Shown piece by piece: positions 43,201 through 51,462 of a stretch of 64,000 nucleotides of DNA (positions within the stretch are counted from its first letter, which is position 1; each line of letters starts with the position of its first letter). The position numbers were made by a program, and so were the translations under genes. Source of the stretch: Actinomadura viridilutea (GTDB lineage: Bacteria > Actinomycetota > Actinomycetes > Streptosporangiales > Streptosporangiaceae); contig PVNI01000009.1 in NCBI GenBank assembly GCA_003001795.1, positions 62,001 through 126,000 of the forward strand. Direction: 5' to 3'. The notes below the pieces were generated by a model. That model was not told the DNA's origin and made no database searches. It saw only the letters and a program-made list of their open reading frames with translations.

Positions 43201-44255
43201 TCGTGCGTGGGCGCCGTCGACTGGGTGAGGTCGATGATGATGACGCCCTCGATGCCGTCGGCGGCGAGCTGCGAGTCGTAGGACGCCTGCCCGCCGTCCA
43301 TGATGATGACGTGGTACGGCAGGTCGTCGTGCGACAGACCGGGCTGGAAGCGCGGCCGGTCCTTGACCTCCGGCCCGAACATCGCCTCCAGCGTGGTCAT
43401 GCTCTCGCTCATCAGCCGGACCTGCCCCGCCGCGTCGTACTCGGTCGGGTGCAGGTTGTGCGGCAGCCACTTGATCCACTGCCACCACGGCATGCGGTCC
43501 CGGGAGGCGCACACCGCGATCCGGACGTCGTCGGGGCTGTGGAACGCCGCCAGCTGCGCGATCATCGCGCGGACCAGCCCGTACACCGCCTCGGGGTCGC
43601 CGGTGGGGACGATGCGGGCGAACGACCGCATCGACACGGCGACCGGCAGGGCGGGGACGTTGGCGTGCGTCCGCATGAACCGGCGCAGCGCGCCGGCGCT
43701 CATCGGCTCCAGGTCCTCGACGGGCTTGGTCTCGGGGGCGATCAGCTGGACGGCGAGCTTCTGCGCGCCGGTGCCGACCCGGATCTGCCCGAAGTCCTCG
43801 TCGGTCGGGCGGCGCTCCCACAGCCGGGCGCTCATCACCAGGGACCACAGCGAGGCCGGGTCGGGGTTGTTCCACTCCATGGCCTCGCGCTGCTGCTGCG
43901 CGGCGCGGCGGACCTTGCGCCGCACCTGGCCGAGGTAACGCAGGTAGTCGCGCCGTTCGTTGTTCAGCTTGATCTTGCGTTCACCGCTGCTGCGGCCGAC
44001 CTGGCCGAGCATCATGCCGAACATCGAGACCGCGAACATGCCGCCGGCCACGTACTGCAGCGTCCCGCCGCCCCGGCCCACCATCATGAAGACCATGGCG
44101 CCCGCGCCGGCCAACATGGGAAGGTAGGTCATCACCGCCTGGAAGCCCTGCGGGATCAGCTCCGGCAGTTCCGGCGGAGACTCCAGCAGAATCTCCCCGC
44201 GCGGCATCGGCGGGGGCTTGCGTCTCTCCCCACGCCGCACCAACACCGTGCTCAC
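40290..44255 (-). CDS. eccC: Type VII secretion FtsK/SpoIIIE ATPase EccC (fused EccCa-EccCb)
   Basis: A protein of 1321 residues, full EccC length. Two membrane helices lie near 40-85 ('MLAGAGAMVFMMVG', 'YVAGGMFAVSMFGMML'), followed by three FtsK-like ATPase domains: Walker A 'GATGSGKSE' near 481 with Walker B 'LFLVLDEFSELL', Walker A 'GGAPQTGKST' near 840 with 'FLVVDGW' (Glu missing), and Walker A 'GDTECGKSN' near 1125 with 'YLIVDDYD'. Domain 1 is the only one with a canonical Asp-Glu, as in known EccC, where domains 2-3 bind substrate signals. GTG44255 is fixed by GGAGGAAA. It sits apart from eccD/eccB and on the opposite strand. Confidence 0.95.
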   Translation of the reverse strand: MSTVLVRRGERRKPPPMPRGEILLESPPELPELIPQGFQAVMTYLPMLAGAGAMVFMMVGRGGGTLQYVAGGMFAVSMFGMMLGQVGRSSGERKIKLNNERRDYLRYLGQVRRKVRRAAQQQREAMEWNNPDPASLWSLVMSARLWERRPTDEDFGQIRVGTGAQKLAVQLIAPETKPVEDLEPMSAGALRRFMRTHANVPALPVAVSMRSFARIVPTGDPEAVYGLVRAMIAQLAAFHSPDDVRIAVCASRDRMPWWQWIKWLPHNLHPTEYDAAGQVRLMSESMTTLEAMFGPEVKDRPRFQPGLSHDDLPYHVIIMDGGQASYDSQLAADGIEGVIIIDLTQSTAPTHESTMLRLHVTKDRIQRLTKDRTGKDVGTSIGKPDNFTLQQAEALARQLAPLRTSAAAGPETEDALSASTTVTSLLGIEDPFRVNPAETWRPRAPRNRLRVPIGVDPEGRPVHLDIKESAQGGMGPHGLLIGATGSGKSETLRTLVLGLALTHSSEILNFVLVDFKGGATFLGMENLNHVSAVITNLEEELPLVDRMYDALHGEMVRRQELLRAAGNFASLRDYEKAREQGADLKPLPTLFLVLDEFSELLSAKPEFAELFVMIGRLGRSLGVHILLASQRLEEGKLRGLDTHLSYRIGLRTFSAQESRVVLGVPDAYELPSAPGHGYLKFGTESMTRFRAAYVSGPATEDLQPKQSKGKTRVVRQVVPYIPDYIRPQIIEEPPEEQQPQHPQADTQATLFDVVVKQLEGHGPPAHQIWLPPLDEPPTLDELLPTLAVFPELGLTAQHEAWRNRLHAVIGIIDKPFEQRRDPMYVDLSGAAGNVGIGGAPQTGKSTMLRTLIASLALLHTPQQVQFYCLDFGGGTLSAFEGLPHVGGIANRLDADRVRRTVAEVTSLLERREREFAERGIDSMATYRRMRASGEISGDGYGDVFLVVDGWMTLRQDYENLEPVITDLTARGLGYGIHVIATVNKWSEFRMNIRDLFGTKLELRLGDPYDSEIDRKLAANVPEGRPGRGLTREGHHFLTALPRLDGQSDADSLADGVKKLVDAIATNWHHPGAPKVRMLPSLLPASELPSPNETGSRIPIGIDEDSLSPVYLDFSAESHFLVIGDTECGKSNLLRLITKGIIDRYGPDKARMIFIDYSRSLLDAANTEHRIGYAASSAAAGSLIKDVVGALQQRLPPADLTPDQLRDRSWWTGADLYLIVDDYDLVATSSNPLAQLVELLPQARDIGLHLIVARAFGGAGRAMYDPVLQRIKEMGSPALIMSGNKDEGVLLGNIKGQPLPVGRGHFIDRRTGTRLIQTAHQE

Positions 44256-44760
44256 GGTCGTTTCCTCCCACTGCGGCCATGTTCCGCCGATACGCCGTCA
44301 GGCGTTCGCATGCGGTCGCTTTACCAAGCCCTGCCAAATGGTAGGGCGCTGCCTGCTTGTCGTGACAAGTGCGAACGCGCATGGTTACGCCGAGTCACGC
44401 CGGCTCATGCGGCCTGACGGCCCCCCATGAGACGTTCCGACTCGCGTCCCGGCCCCATCGATGTGATGTGATCGCGGTCACCCGGGGTTCGTCCGAGGGT
44501 AAAGCCCGACCCGCGTGCCGTCGAACCGGAAACGGCATCCGTGCGTCCAATCGGCTGGACGCCCGACATGTCCCTGCTTTGCCGACGAGTGCGTGCCAAG
44601 ACCGGGAGGTGCCGGTTTACGTGGTTATCATCCACTTTGTCTCGTCATGATCACGGGGAGGACCACGGTGACCCGCCCGCCAGGCGGCCGGCGCCGCGGC
44701 CCGGTCCGTGCTCGTCCGCAGTTCGAGCTCGTCTCGTAGGGAAGTTGGTGTTGATCGGTC
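44256..44760 (+). other. 505-bp intergenic region with an ancestral upstream repeat
   Basis: No convincing gene. Bases 44542-44652 align with 47645-47748 at roughly 70% identity over the first 50 bases (shared TGCGTCCA start, GGACG, TGCTT, GCCG and CGAG blocks, and a TGATC end). The two copies precede the toxin module and the second SUKH-4 gene. A divergent promoter for eccC and the WXG gene must lie here. Confidence 0.5.
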
Positions 44761-45255
44761 ATGGGGTTGCAGCTTCCGGGTGAGTTGATCGGTCTGCTCG
44801 GGATGTTGGGGTTCACGTGGCCGGAGGCGGACGAGTCGAAGTTGTTCGAGTTGGGGTCGACGTGGATGGGGTTCGCCGGGACGGTGCAGGCGGTGGCGTC
44901 GGAGGCGGGTGCGGCGGCGGAGCGGGTGTGGTCGTCGGGCAATGCGGGTGAGGACATCGAGGCGTTCCAGCAGGCGTGGGGTGAGGAGGACGCGCCTGCG
45001 GCGATCCTGCGTGATGCGGGGTTGGGCGCGATGGCGGTGGGCGCCTGTTTTTTCTTGTGCGCGGGCATCGTGTTGGCGTTGAAGATCAATGTGATCGTTC
45101 AGTTGATCATGTTGGCGGTGCAGATCGCGCAGGCGGTGGCGGCGGCCGCGGCGACGTTCGGGGCGTCGTTGGCCTGGATTCCGATCGCGAAGGAGATCGC
45201 TCGGATGATCATCGAAATGCTCATCGACCAGGCCATCGGAGCCCTCCTTGGGTAA
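44761..45255 (+). CDS. WXG100-like N-terminal secretion module of a polymorphic toxin
   Basis: A protein of 164 residues. 'GFTWPEADESKLFELGSTWMGFA' at residues 17-40 is typical of the WXG/PPE-like N-terminal domains that target CpnT-type toxins to type VII secretion; a second helix 'ASEAGAAAERVWSSG' with a W-S-S-G turn follows. Residues 95-160 are hydrophobic helices ('MAVGACFFLCAGIVLAL'). It has no toxin domain; the toxin is encoded by the next frame, whose TTG lies 8 bases before this stop. In related toxins both parts are one polypeptide. ATG44761 is the only in-frame start; its ribosome binding site is weak. Confidence 0.75.
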   Translation: MGLQLPGELIGLLGMLGFTWPEADESKLFELGSTWMGFAGTVQAVASEAGAAAERVWSSGNAGEDIEAFQQAWGEEDAPAAILRDAGLGAMAVGACFFLCAGIVLALKINVIVQLIMLAVQIAQAVAAAAATFGASLAWIPIAKEIARMIIEMLIDQAIGALLG

Positions 45256-45877
45256 GCCGAACAAGGGCGGAGGAACCACCAAGGCGGCCGGGAAGGCGGC
45301 TTCGGGCATCTTCGCCAAGTGCGCGGACAAGCTCTTCCGGGTCCCCGGGACGAAGCGCGACGTCTATCGGCTGGACCCGAAGAAAATCGACTCGAAGACG
45401 CGCGACGAATGGCGCAAGAAGCGTCCGTCCAACAAGCCCGGCCCCAATGACAAGGTCACGTCCCGCAAGGTCGATCCGTACGACAAGAACCTGGATCCGA
45501 AAGACCGTGAGCTGATCGACGCGGTCAAGGAGGCGAGACGGCAGGCCAACGCGGACGGCGGCGACAACTTTGCCGCCATCCGCTTCGTCGACAAGGACGG
45601 TCAGGAACGCATCCTGGTCGCCTCCAGCGACGGCGTGCACTCCGAACGCATGGGCGCCAATCTCCTGCTCGACAACGGCATCGACGTCAAGGACATCAAG
45701 CAGATCTACACGGAACGATCGCCGTGCGACATCAACCCGTCGTACTGCGACCAGTGGATCAAACGGCATTTGCCGGGCGTCGATGTGTTGCACAGCTTCG
45801 ACTATGGTATCAATGGGACGAGCAGGTCCCAGGCGAACAGCGAGCACCGGAAATGGGTGCGGAGCATATTCACCTAA
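45248..45877 (+). CDS. Nucleic acid/nucleotide deaminase toxin
   Basis: A protein of 209 residues. After a basic Gly/Lys-rich start, the C-terminal half is a deaminase-fold domain: 'GVHSERMGANLLLDNG' near 130 gives the zinc His and catalytic Glu (HxE), and 'IYTERSPCDINPSYCDQW' near 155 gives the two zinc Cys (PCx5C). It ends with 'LHSFDYG'. This layout fits the XOO_2897-like polymorphic-toxin deaminases. TTG45248 is preceded by GGAG with a 6-base spacer and overlaps the WXG stop by 8 bases in the +1 frame. A SUKH-4 immunity gene follows 9 bases later. The same deaminase type recurs in the fusion at 51463. Confidence 0.75.
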   Translation: MGKPNKGGGTTKAAGKAASGIFAKCADKLFRVPGTKRDVYRLDPKKIDSKTRDEWRKKRPSNKPGPNDKVTSRKVDPYDKNLDPKDRELIDAVKEARRQANADGGDNFAAIRFVDKDGQERILVASSDGVHSERMGANLLLDNGIDVKDIKQIYTERSPCDINPSYCDQWIKRHLPGVDVLHSFDYGINGTSRSQANSEHRKWVRSIFT

Positions 45878-45886
45878 AGGAGAGCC

Positions 45887-46543
45887 GTGGTTCCGGAACT
45901 GACGTTCGCTGAGCTGGCGGCCGTGTTCGGGGAACAGGGCGTCTGGCGCGCCGACCCGGCGACGCTGCCGGACGGGCTGCGCCATGACGGAACCCGCGGC
46001 TTCCTGACCGACGTCGGGCTGCCCCGGACGCTGCGCGACGGATTCATCGACCTGGACGAAAGCGTGCTCGACGGCCGCTTCCCGACGCTGCCCGAGGTGT
46101 ACCGGGAGCTCGGGCCGGTCCGGGAATGGTCCTGGCAGCAGCCGGACGGGGCGGATCATTGGTACGTCATCGCCCACTTCGTCGGCGGCGACGTCGCCGT
46201 GGACGGCGACAGCGGACGCGTGTGGTTCCTGCCGGAGTGGGACGCCCCGCCGGAGCCGCTGAACAGCGGCGTGGACGCGTTCGCGTATTTCATGTACGCG
46301 TTCGAGCGGGACCGCGAGCTGTACAGCGCCGAACGGGCGGACCGGATCGAGGACGACCCGGACGACCCGCGGGACGGCATCGCGGTGTTCGAGGAGGCGG
46401 CCCGGGCGCTGGCCCGTGAGCTGCACGCGGCGGATCCCACGCCGTTCACGACCGACGACTTCCAGGGGGAACCCTTCCCCGACGGTTTCGCGGGCCCGTG
46501 GACGCAGGCGTTCGAGGACATCGCCGGAGGCATGTGGGGCTGA
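45887..46543 (+). CDS. SUKH-4 family immunity protein (copy 1)
   Basis: A protein of 218 residues. The SUKH-4 core is visible: 'VPELTFAELAAVFGEQGVW' start, 'GTRGFLTDVGLPRTL' near 35, 'WYVIAHFVGGDVAVDGDSG' near 90 with a conserved Gly-x-Val-x-Phe strand, then 'PLNSGVDAFAYFMYAFERD' near 125. AAAGGAGA lies 4-5 bases before GTG45887, and the gene starts 9 bases after the deaminase stop, the classic toxin-immunity arrangement. It should bind and neutralise the deaminase in the producing cell. Copies 2 and 3 lie at 47826 and 48499. Confidence 0.8.
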   Translation: MVPELTFAELAAVFGEQGVWRADPATLPDGLRHDGTRGFLTDVGLPRTLRDGFIDLDESVLDGRFPTLPEVYRELGPVREWSWQQPDGADHWYVIAHFVGGDVAVDGDSGRVWFLPEWDAPPEPLNSGVDAFAYFMYAFERDRELYSAERADRIEDDPDDPRDGIAVFEEAARALARELHAADPTPFTTDDFQGEPFPDGFAGPWTQAFEDIAGGMWG

Positions 46544-47813
46544 CCGAGCGCCGCCGCGCCAGCGCTCCGCGCGTCCAACGCCGGCGTCGTCACCGCTCGT
46601 GGCCGCCGCTGGCGGCCGCCAGTCTGCGCACGTAGCGGCGGCGAGCGACGTCACGCCCTGCCCAGAGTGTGATGACAGATTGCCGGGCGCTGATGAGTGT
46701 GCAGGCCCATGCGGCTGCGGCGAACGGGTCGACCACCCGGGCTAGGACGATCAAGCCGACGGCTCCCGACCTGTGCCGCGTGCTTCCCCGGGTATCGGTC
46801 GAGCGCCGCCGCCACCCTGAGCAGGCACTCATGAGAGTGGTGGCCGCCTCCAGTCGACGCGGCAGGTGGCCACATCGGTCGAGCGGCCGGGCATCAAAGG
46901 GGTCTCCCGCAGCCAGGACGGCCGGATGAGGAAAGCCCTGGAACGAGCAGGTGGCCGCGTTCGACAACCGCCCGTGGCAGACCGCCGCATGCGTGCGGCC
47001 GGACGCTCTGACCCAGCAGGTGCGTAAGAGCAGCCGCGCCGGCCTCCGCGTACGACGTGGCGTCGGGTCCTGAGCGTCCGCCGGACACTGCGCCGGCCGC
47101 CGTCAGCGGCGCGGAGGTGCTGCGGCGTTGCGATGTGGCTCGGCTCGGCCGGGCGCACGCAGCTCAACCGGCTGATCGCGTTGTCGGGCGCCTCGTCGGC
47201 GCTGTGCCTGTCCCGGCGGTCAGCGCCTGCGTCCGCGGGACGGCTCGTCCGGGCTCGCACCGCCCGCGAGCTCCTGCGCCGGGCGGGAAGGCGTCGGTGC
47301 TGCGGCACGCCCCGTCGCCTCCGGGCCGCACCGTGTGGCGCTGCTGGCGGGCGGCAGCGGGGCCCGGTGAACCATACGCCGACGCACTGCTGCGGTTCGC
47401 GCACGCCGCGGCCCGCTCCGGCGGCCGCGTCAGGCGCTCACTTTGATCGCACCGAGCTTGAGGCGTCGGCAGGTGATCGTGATGCCGGCGGGCGCCGCGT
47501 GTGACCACCTGGCTGCGGTGAACGTGTGGCCCCGCATGAGAAGTACGGGGTTCGTCGCGAATGATCGATGGCGTGATCCTGTCATGCTGCATCTGTGCAG
47601 GTGAAAGCTCGGTCTGCGCGCACCTGAACCCCTGACGATGTCTCTGCGTCCATATGGCAGGACGTCCGTCGCGTCCTTGCTTCGCCGGCGAGCGCTGCGA
47701 AGGCTGGAGATGTCAGTCTGCGGGGTTCTCATCCATTTCGGCGTGATCGGTAGAGAGGTCGAGTTGGCTGACCTTCCAGGACGTGGTTCTGACCTGCGGG
47801 AGGGGAGGGGGAC
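46544..47813. other. 1.27-kb region without an intact gene
   Basis: No open frame here has convincing start signals or family features, unlike the dense flanks. A minus-strand frame at 46590-46967 has a protein-like stretch ('ARVVDPFAAAAWACTLIS') and may be a gene relic. The end (47645-47748) repeats DNA from upstream of the toxin gene. I read it as a decayed remnant of a duplicated toxin-immunity module; no transposase, integrase or terminal repeat was recognised. Confidence 0.45.
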
Positions 47814-47825
47814 GTCATTCCCGAG

Positions 47826-48467
47826 TTGACGTACGACCAGCTCGCGGGCGTGTTCGGGGAGGACGGCGTCTGGCGCCAGGCGGAAGCGGAACTTCCCGAC
47901 GGACTCAGCCATGAGGAGACGCGGCGGTTTCTCGCCGAGGTGGGTCTGCCGAAAAGTCTGAAGAGGGGTTACCTCAGTCTCGATGAATCGGCCCTGACGG
48001 GCGAGTTCGAGACTCTTTCCGAGCTCTATGAGAGCGTCGGCGAGGAGGAGGGATGGACGTGGGAGCGTCCGCCGAACGCCGACCGCTGGTATGTGCTCGG
48101 CGGATTCTTCGGCGGTGAAGTCGCCGTCGACGGAGAGACCGGCAAGGTGTGGTTCGTCCCGGACTGGGACGAGGCGCCCACACCGCTGCACAGCGGAGTG
48201 GACGCCCTGGCCTACTACATGTACGTCCTCGAAAGGGGCAAGAATCGCTACAGCTTCGAACGCGCGTCGTCGATCGCCGATGATCCTGCGGATCCGCGGG
48301 ACAGGTCCGATGTGTACCGGGAAGTGGCCAGAGAGTTGGTCGCCGAGCTGCGCGAGGCCGACCCCACTCCCTTTGTCGACGACGCGTCCGAACCCTGGAG
48401 CAACGATTTCGCGGGGCCCTGGAGCACCGCCTTCTTCGACATCGCCGAGGGCACCTGGTCGGCCTGA
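47826..48467 (+). CDS. SUKH-4 family immunity protein (copy 2)
   Basis: A protein of 213 residues from TTG47826. It aligns throughout with copy 1: 'TYDQLAGVFGEDGVW', 'ETRRFLAEVGLPKSL', 'RWYVLGGFFGGEVAVDGETG', 'PLHSGVDALAYYMYVLERG', 'AGPWSTAFFDIAEGTW'. In copies 1 and 3 translation starts four codons earlier at a GTG; here the equivalent codon is GTC (47814), although the strong GAGGGGAGGGGGA binding site still points to it. So the start may have been lost and replaced by TTG. No toxin gene precedes it, making it an orphan immunity gene. Confidence 0.75.
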   Translation: MTYDQLAGVFGEDGVWRQAEAELPDGLSHEETRRFLAEVGLPKSLKRGYLSLDESALTGEFETLSELYESVGEEEGWTWERPPNADRWYVLGGFFGGEVAVDGETGKVWFVPDWDEAPTPLHSGVDALAYYMYVLERGKNRYSFERASSIADDPADPRDRSDVYREVARELVAELREADPTPFVDDASEPWSNDFAGPWSTAFFDIAEGTWSA

Positions 48468-48498
48468 CCCGACGAGTACCTGATGGCTGAGGAGTTGC

Positions 48499-49116
48499 GT
48501 GATCCCGGAGTTGACGTTCGCCGAGCTGGCGGCCGTGTTCGGTGAACAGGGCGTTCTGAGAACCGATCCGGCGCTCCTGCCGGAAGGATTGCGCCACGAC
48601 GAGACGCGCGGGTTTTTGAGTGCGGTGGGTTTTCCGTCCTCGGACGTTCAGGGGCTCGTCGTCGTGGACGAGCAATTTCCGCGCGCCGTCCGCGGCATGC
48701 GGGAGGCCTCCCACTTCACCGAGTACGGATGGGAGCTGCCGGCGGAGGCGGCGGACCTGTTCCTCCTGGGGGAGTTCCAAGGGGCCGCGATGGGCGTGAT
48801 CGGGATCGACGGCGCCTCCGGGGCCGTGCGCATGGTGTCCGAGCTGGACATGTCGCGTGCCGTGCTGCTCAACTCCGACATCTCGCGGCTGACCTATTTC
48901 CTCTATGTGCTGCGGCGTGACGAGCACCTCTACAGCTGGGAGCACTACGACGAGCACGAGCAGCCCGATCCGGAGTCGCCCGAGCCCGACACGATGGGGC
49001 AGGCGGCCGAGCGCATCCGGCAGGAGTTCCAGCGCGCCGATCCGGCGGCCTTGGAGGAGGGGGAGAATGTCTGGGACGCCGTTCTGGAGGACATCGCCCG
49101 CGGCGAATGGACGTGA
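48499..49116 (+). CDS. SUKH-4 family immunity protein (copy 3)
   Basis: A protein of 205 residues with the start 'IPELTFAELAAVFGEQGVL' nearly identical to copy 1, and 'DETRGFLSAVGFPSS'. The middle is more divergent ('DLFLLGEFQGAAMGVIGIDG', then 'LLNSDISRLTYFLYVLRRDEH'), and the C-terminus is acidic. GTG48499 lies 31 bp after copy 2. The STAND/WD40 gene begins 91 bp downstream on the same strand, so the gene may be the immunity or adaptor element of that operon rather than for the secreted toxin. Confidence 0.75.
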   Translation: MIPELTFAELAAVFGEQGVLRTDPALLPEGLRHDETRGFLSAVGFPSSDVQGLVVVDEQFPRAVRGMREASHFTEYGWELPAEAADLFLLGEFQGAAMGVIGIDGASGAVRMVSELDMSRAVLLNSDISRLTYFLYVLRRDEHLYSWEHYDEHEQPDPESPEPDTMGQAAERIRQEFQRADPAALEEGENVWDAVLEDIARGEWT

Positions 49117-49207
49117 GCGGACGCCGCGAACGGACGATCTCTGACGGCGTTCGACGCGCGCTGAGGCCGACGGACGGCCCGCGCACCGGCATGGGGAGGA
49201 CAGCAGC

Positions 49208-51424
49208 GTGACGAGTGCGGTCGAGACGAGGACGCCGGAGGCGGGGCGGGGGCCCGCCGCGGCGGCGGTGCGGACGTGGCTCGGCGACGTCCTCCGGCCG
49301 CGGCTGTGCGTGATCACCGGTGCGCCCGCCGCCGGCAAGAGCCGGCTCGCCGCGTGGATCGCCGCCGAGGACCTGCGCACCGACCGGGCCGTGCACGGCA
49401 TGTTCAGCGCGCGGGGCATGGACCTGCACGCGGCCACCTGGGCTCTGGCAGAGCAGCTGTCGATGCCGGGCGCGGATCCCGAGACGCTCACGGCCTTCGT
49501 CTCCCTGGACCGGCGTCCCGCCACGGTCGTCATCGGCGAACTGGACGAGTCCGGGGTGCGGTGCGACGGCGCCGCCGCCCACGACATCATCACCAGGCTT
49601 CTCAACCCGCTGCTGCAGCTGCAGCATGTCCGGCTGCTCGTCGAAGGCAGGCCCGAGGTCGTCAACGCGTTCGACGCGCCCGCCGAGGTCGTCCACCTCG
49701 ACGACCCGGCGCGCACCGACCGGGCGGCGTTCACCGCGTGGGTGCACCAGACGGCCGCGAGCAGGGGCGTCACCGATCCCGCCGTCATCGCGGCCGCCGA
49801 CGCGCTGTACCCGAACGCCGGACTGGCCGAGCTCGCCCTGGTCGGCGGCGGCCCGGACCCGGTGGCCGGCTGGTTCCGGCGCGTCCCGCAGGAGGCGTGG
49901 CCCGCGCTGCAGGCGCTGGCCTCCGCCTACTCCCCCCTCGACCACCCCACATGGCGGAGGTGGACGACCGCGCTCGTGGGCGACCCCGGGCGGGCGGACC
50001 AGTCCCTGGCCGCGGCGGCGCCCCTGGTGACACGCATCGTCGACCGCTACACCCTGCACTGCCGCCCGCTCCGTGACGCGGTCCTGAAGTCGCGCACACC
50101 GGAACTCGACGCCCAGGTCGACAACGCCATCGGCTACACGCTCTACGACTCGCTGCCGAAAACACCCGGCGGCGCACCGGACTGGGCGAACACGCCGCCC
50201 TACGCCGAGCGGCACATCCTCCGGCACGCCGCCGCGTCGGGCGTCGCGGAGCGGATGCTGGCCGACGTCGGATGCGCGGTCCACGCCGACCCCGTCTCCG
50301 TGACCATCGCCGTGAACAGCGCCGCCGACAAGGCCCCCGACGGCCTCGTGCGGGCCTGGCGCACGGCGGGCCGCGCGCTGATCGCCTCCGAGGACGCCGT
50401 CGAACGCGCCGCGATCCTGCGGGCGGGCGCGCTGCACGTCGACGACGCCGAACTCGCCCGCCGGCTGGAGGCGTGGAGCGCGGCGGCGCCGTGGCAGGTG
50501 CAGTGGTGCGGGACGCGTCCGGCCGCCCCGGACGGGGATCCCTGGCCCGGGCCCGTCACCGCGCTGACGGTCGGCGCCGGCGAGCACGCGGGCGCGCTGG
50601 TCGCGGCGTCCGTCGACGGCACCCTGCGGCTGCTGTCGCCCGCCGACGGCGCGCCGGTCGGACGCATCGCCTGCCGGACGTCCGAGCCGCGCGGCCTCGT
50701 GGCCCTGAGCGACGGCACCGTCGTCCACGTCGACCAGCACGGGGCGATCGGCCGGACCAAAGCGGCCCGCGCGCAGAGCCGGGCCGACGCGATCGTGTCG
50801 CTGCTCAACGCCGAGCCCGGCGGGAACACCGGCCCCGACTTCGACGCCCTGGTCGCGGCGTTGGCGTCGCAGGCTTCGTCCCCGCCCACGGCGCTGGGCG
50901 CGGACCACGGCGTCCACGTCGTGGCGGCCGGCGACCGTTCCGGAGGCCTGCGGTGCTGGACGCTGGACGCGACGCCCCTCCACGCGGAGCAGACCAAGCC
51001 GCATGACGGCCCGGTGACGGCGGTGGCCTGCCTGCGCGGCGACAACGGCGCGGTGCTCGTCGTCAGCGGCGGCGCGGACGGCACCGTCCGGCTGTGGAAC
51101 CCGGCGGACGACGCCCTCGACGAACCCGCCGCGCGACGCGACGTCCCCGTCAACGCCGTCGCCGCCGCCATGCTGCCGTCCGGGCCCGCGGTGGCCATCG
51201 GCTGGGCCGACGGCGACATCTGGTTCTGGGACCTGGTGAGCGGACGCGAACTGACCCTGCGTCTCGGGTTCCCCGCCAACGCCCTCGCCATGGACGACCG
51301 CGGCGTCCTGTTCGTCGGCAGCGGGCACGGCGTCACCGCCGTGCGCGTCGACGTCGACCGTCTTCCGCCGCCGCCGGACCAGCCGACCGACGAGGAGTCG
51401 GCGCCGCCCGGCCTGGCACGGTAG
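49208..51424 (+). CDS. STAND-like P-loop NTPase with WD40-like repeats
   Basis: A protein of 738 residues. N-terminal P-loop domain: Walker A 'TGAPAAGKSRLAAW' near 37, Walker B-like 'ATVVIGELDESG' near 110, followed by a helical region to about 440 ('AERHILRHAAASGVAERML'). The C-terminal third holds at least four WD40-like blades: 'DGTLRLLSPADGAPV', 'SGGLRCWTLDATPL', 'ADGTVRLWNPADDAL', 'DGDIWFWDLVSGREL'. This is the plan of STAND NTPases, where repeats sense a ligand and the NTPase switches an effector. GGGGAGGA precedes GTG49208. Flanked by SUKH-4 genes and by the SUKH-4/deaminase fusion 38 bp downstream, its probable effector partner. Confidence 0.75.
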   Translation: MTSAVETRTPEAGRGPAAAAVRTWLGDVLRPRLCVITGAPAAGKSRLAAWIAAEDLRTDRAVHGMFSARGMDLHAATWALAEQLSMPGADPETLTAFVSLDRRPATVVIGELDESGVRCDGAAAHDIITRLLNPLLQLQHVRLLVEGRPEVVNAFDAPAEVVHLDDPARTDRAAFTAWVHQTAASRGVTDPAVIAAADALYPNAGLAELALVGGGPDPVAGWFRRVPQEAWPALQALASAYSPLDHPTWRRWTTALVGDPGRADQSLAAAAPLVTRIVDRYTLHCRPLRDAVLKSRTPELDAQVDNAIGYTLYDSLPKTPGGAPDWANTPPYAERHILRHAAASGVAERMLADVGCAVHADPVSVTIAVNSAADKAPDGLVRAWRTAGRALIASEDAVERAAILRAGALHVDDAELARRLEAWSAAAPWQVQWCGTRPAAPDGDPWPGPVTALTVGAGEHAGALVAASVDGTLRLLSPADGAPVGRIACRTSEPRGLVALSDGTVVHVDQHGAIGRTKAARAQSRADAIVSLLNAEPGGNTGPDFDALVAALASQASSPPTALGADHGVHVVAAGDRSGGLRCWTLDATPLHAEQTKPHDGPVTAVACLRGDNGAVLVVSGGADGTVRLWNPADDALDEPAARRDVPVNAVAAAMLPSGPAVAIGWADGDIWFWDLVSGRELTLRLGFPANALAMDDRGVLFVGSGHGVTAVRVDVDRLPPPPDQPTDEESAPPGLAR

Positions 51425-51462
51425 ACATGAGCGGACAACGACGAGGCTGAGGAACCGGACGG

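Noticed and set aside
39735..44417. A very long open frame on the plus strand opposite eccC
   Set aside because: It has no domain features and arises because high GC removes stop codons opposite a real gene; eccC motifs and its ribosome binding site fix the true strand.
45240..45260. Programmed +1 frameshift producing a WXG-deaminase fusion
   Set aside because: Possible, but TTG45248 has a GGAG with a 6-base spacer, which is enough for separate translation, and the junction lacks a recognised shift signal. Kept as an alternative in the findings only.
46544..47640. Insertion sequence or integrase remnant
   Set aside because: No transposase or recombinase motif and no terminal inverted repeat or target duplication could be recognised in either strand.
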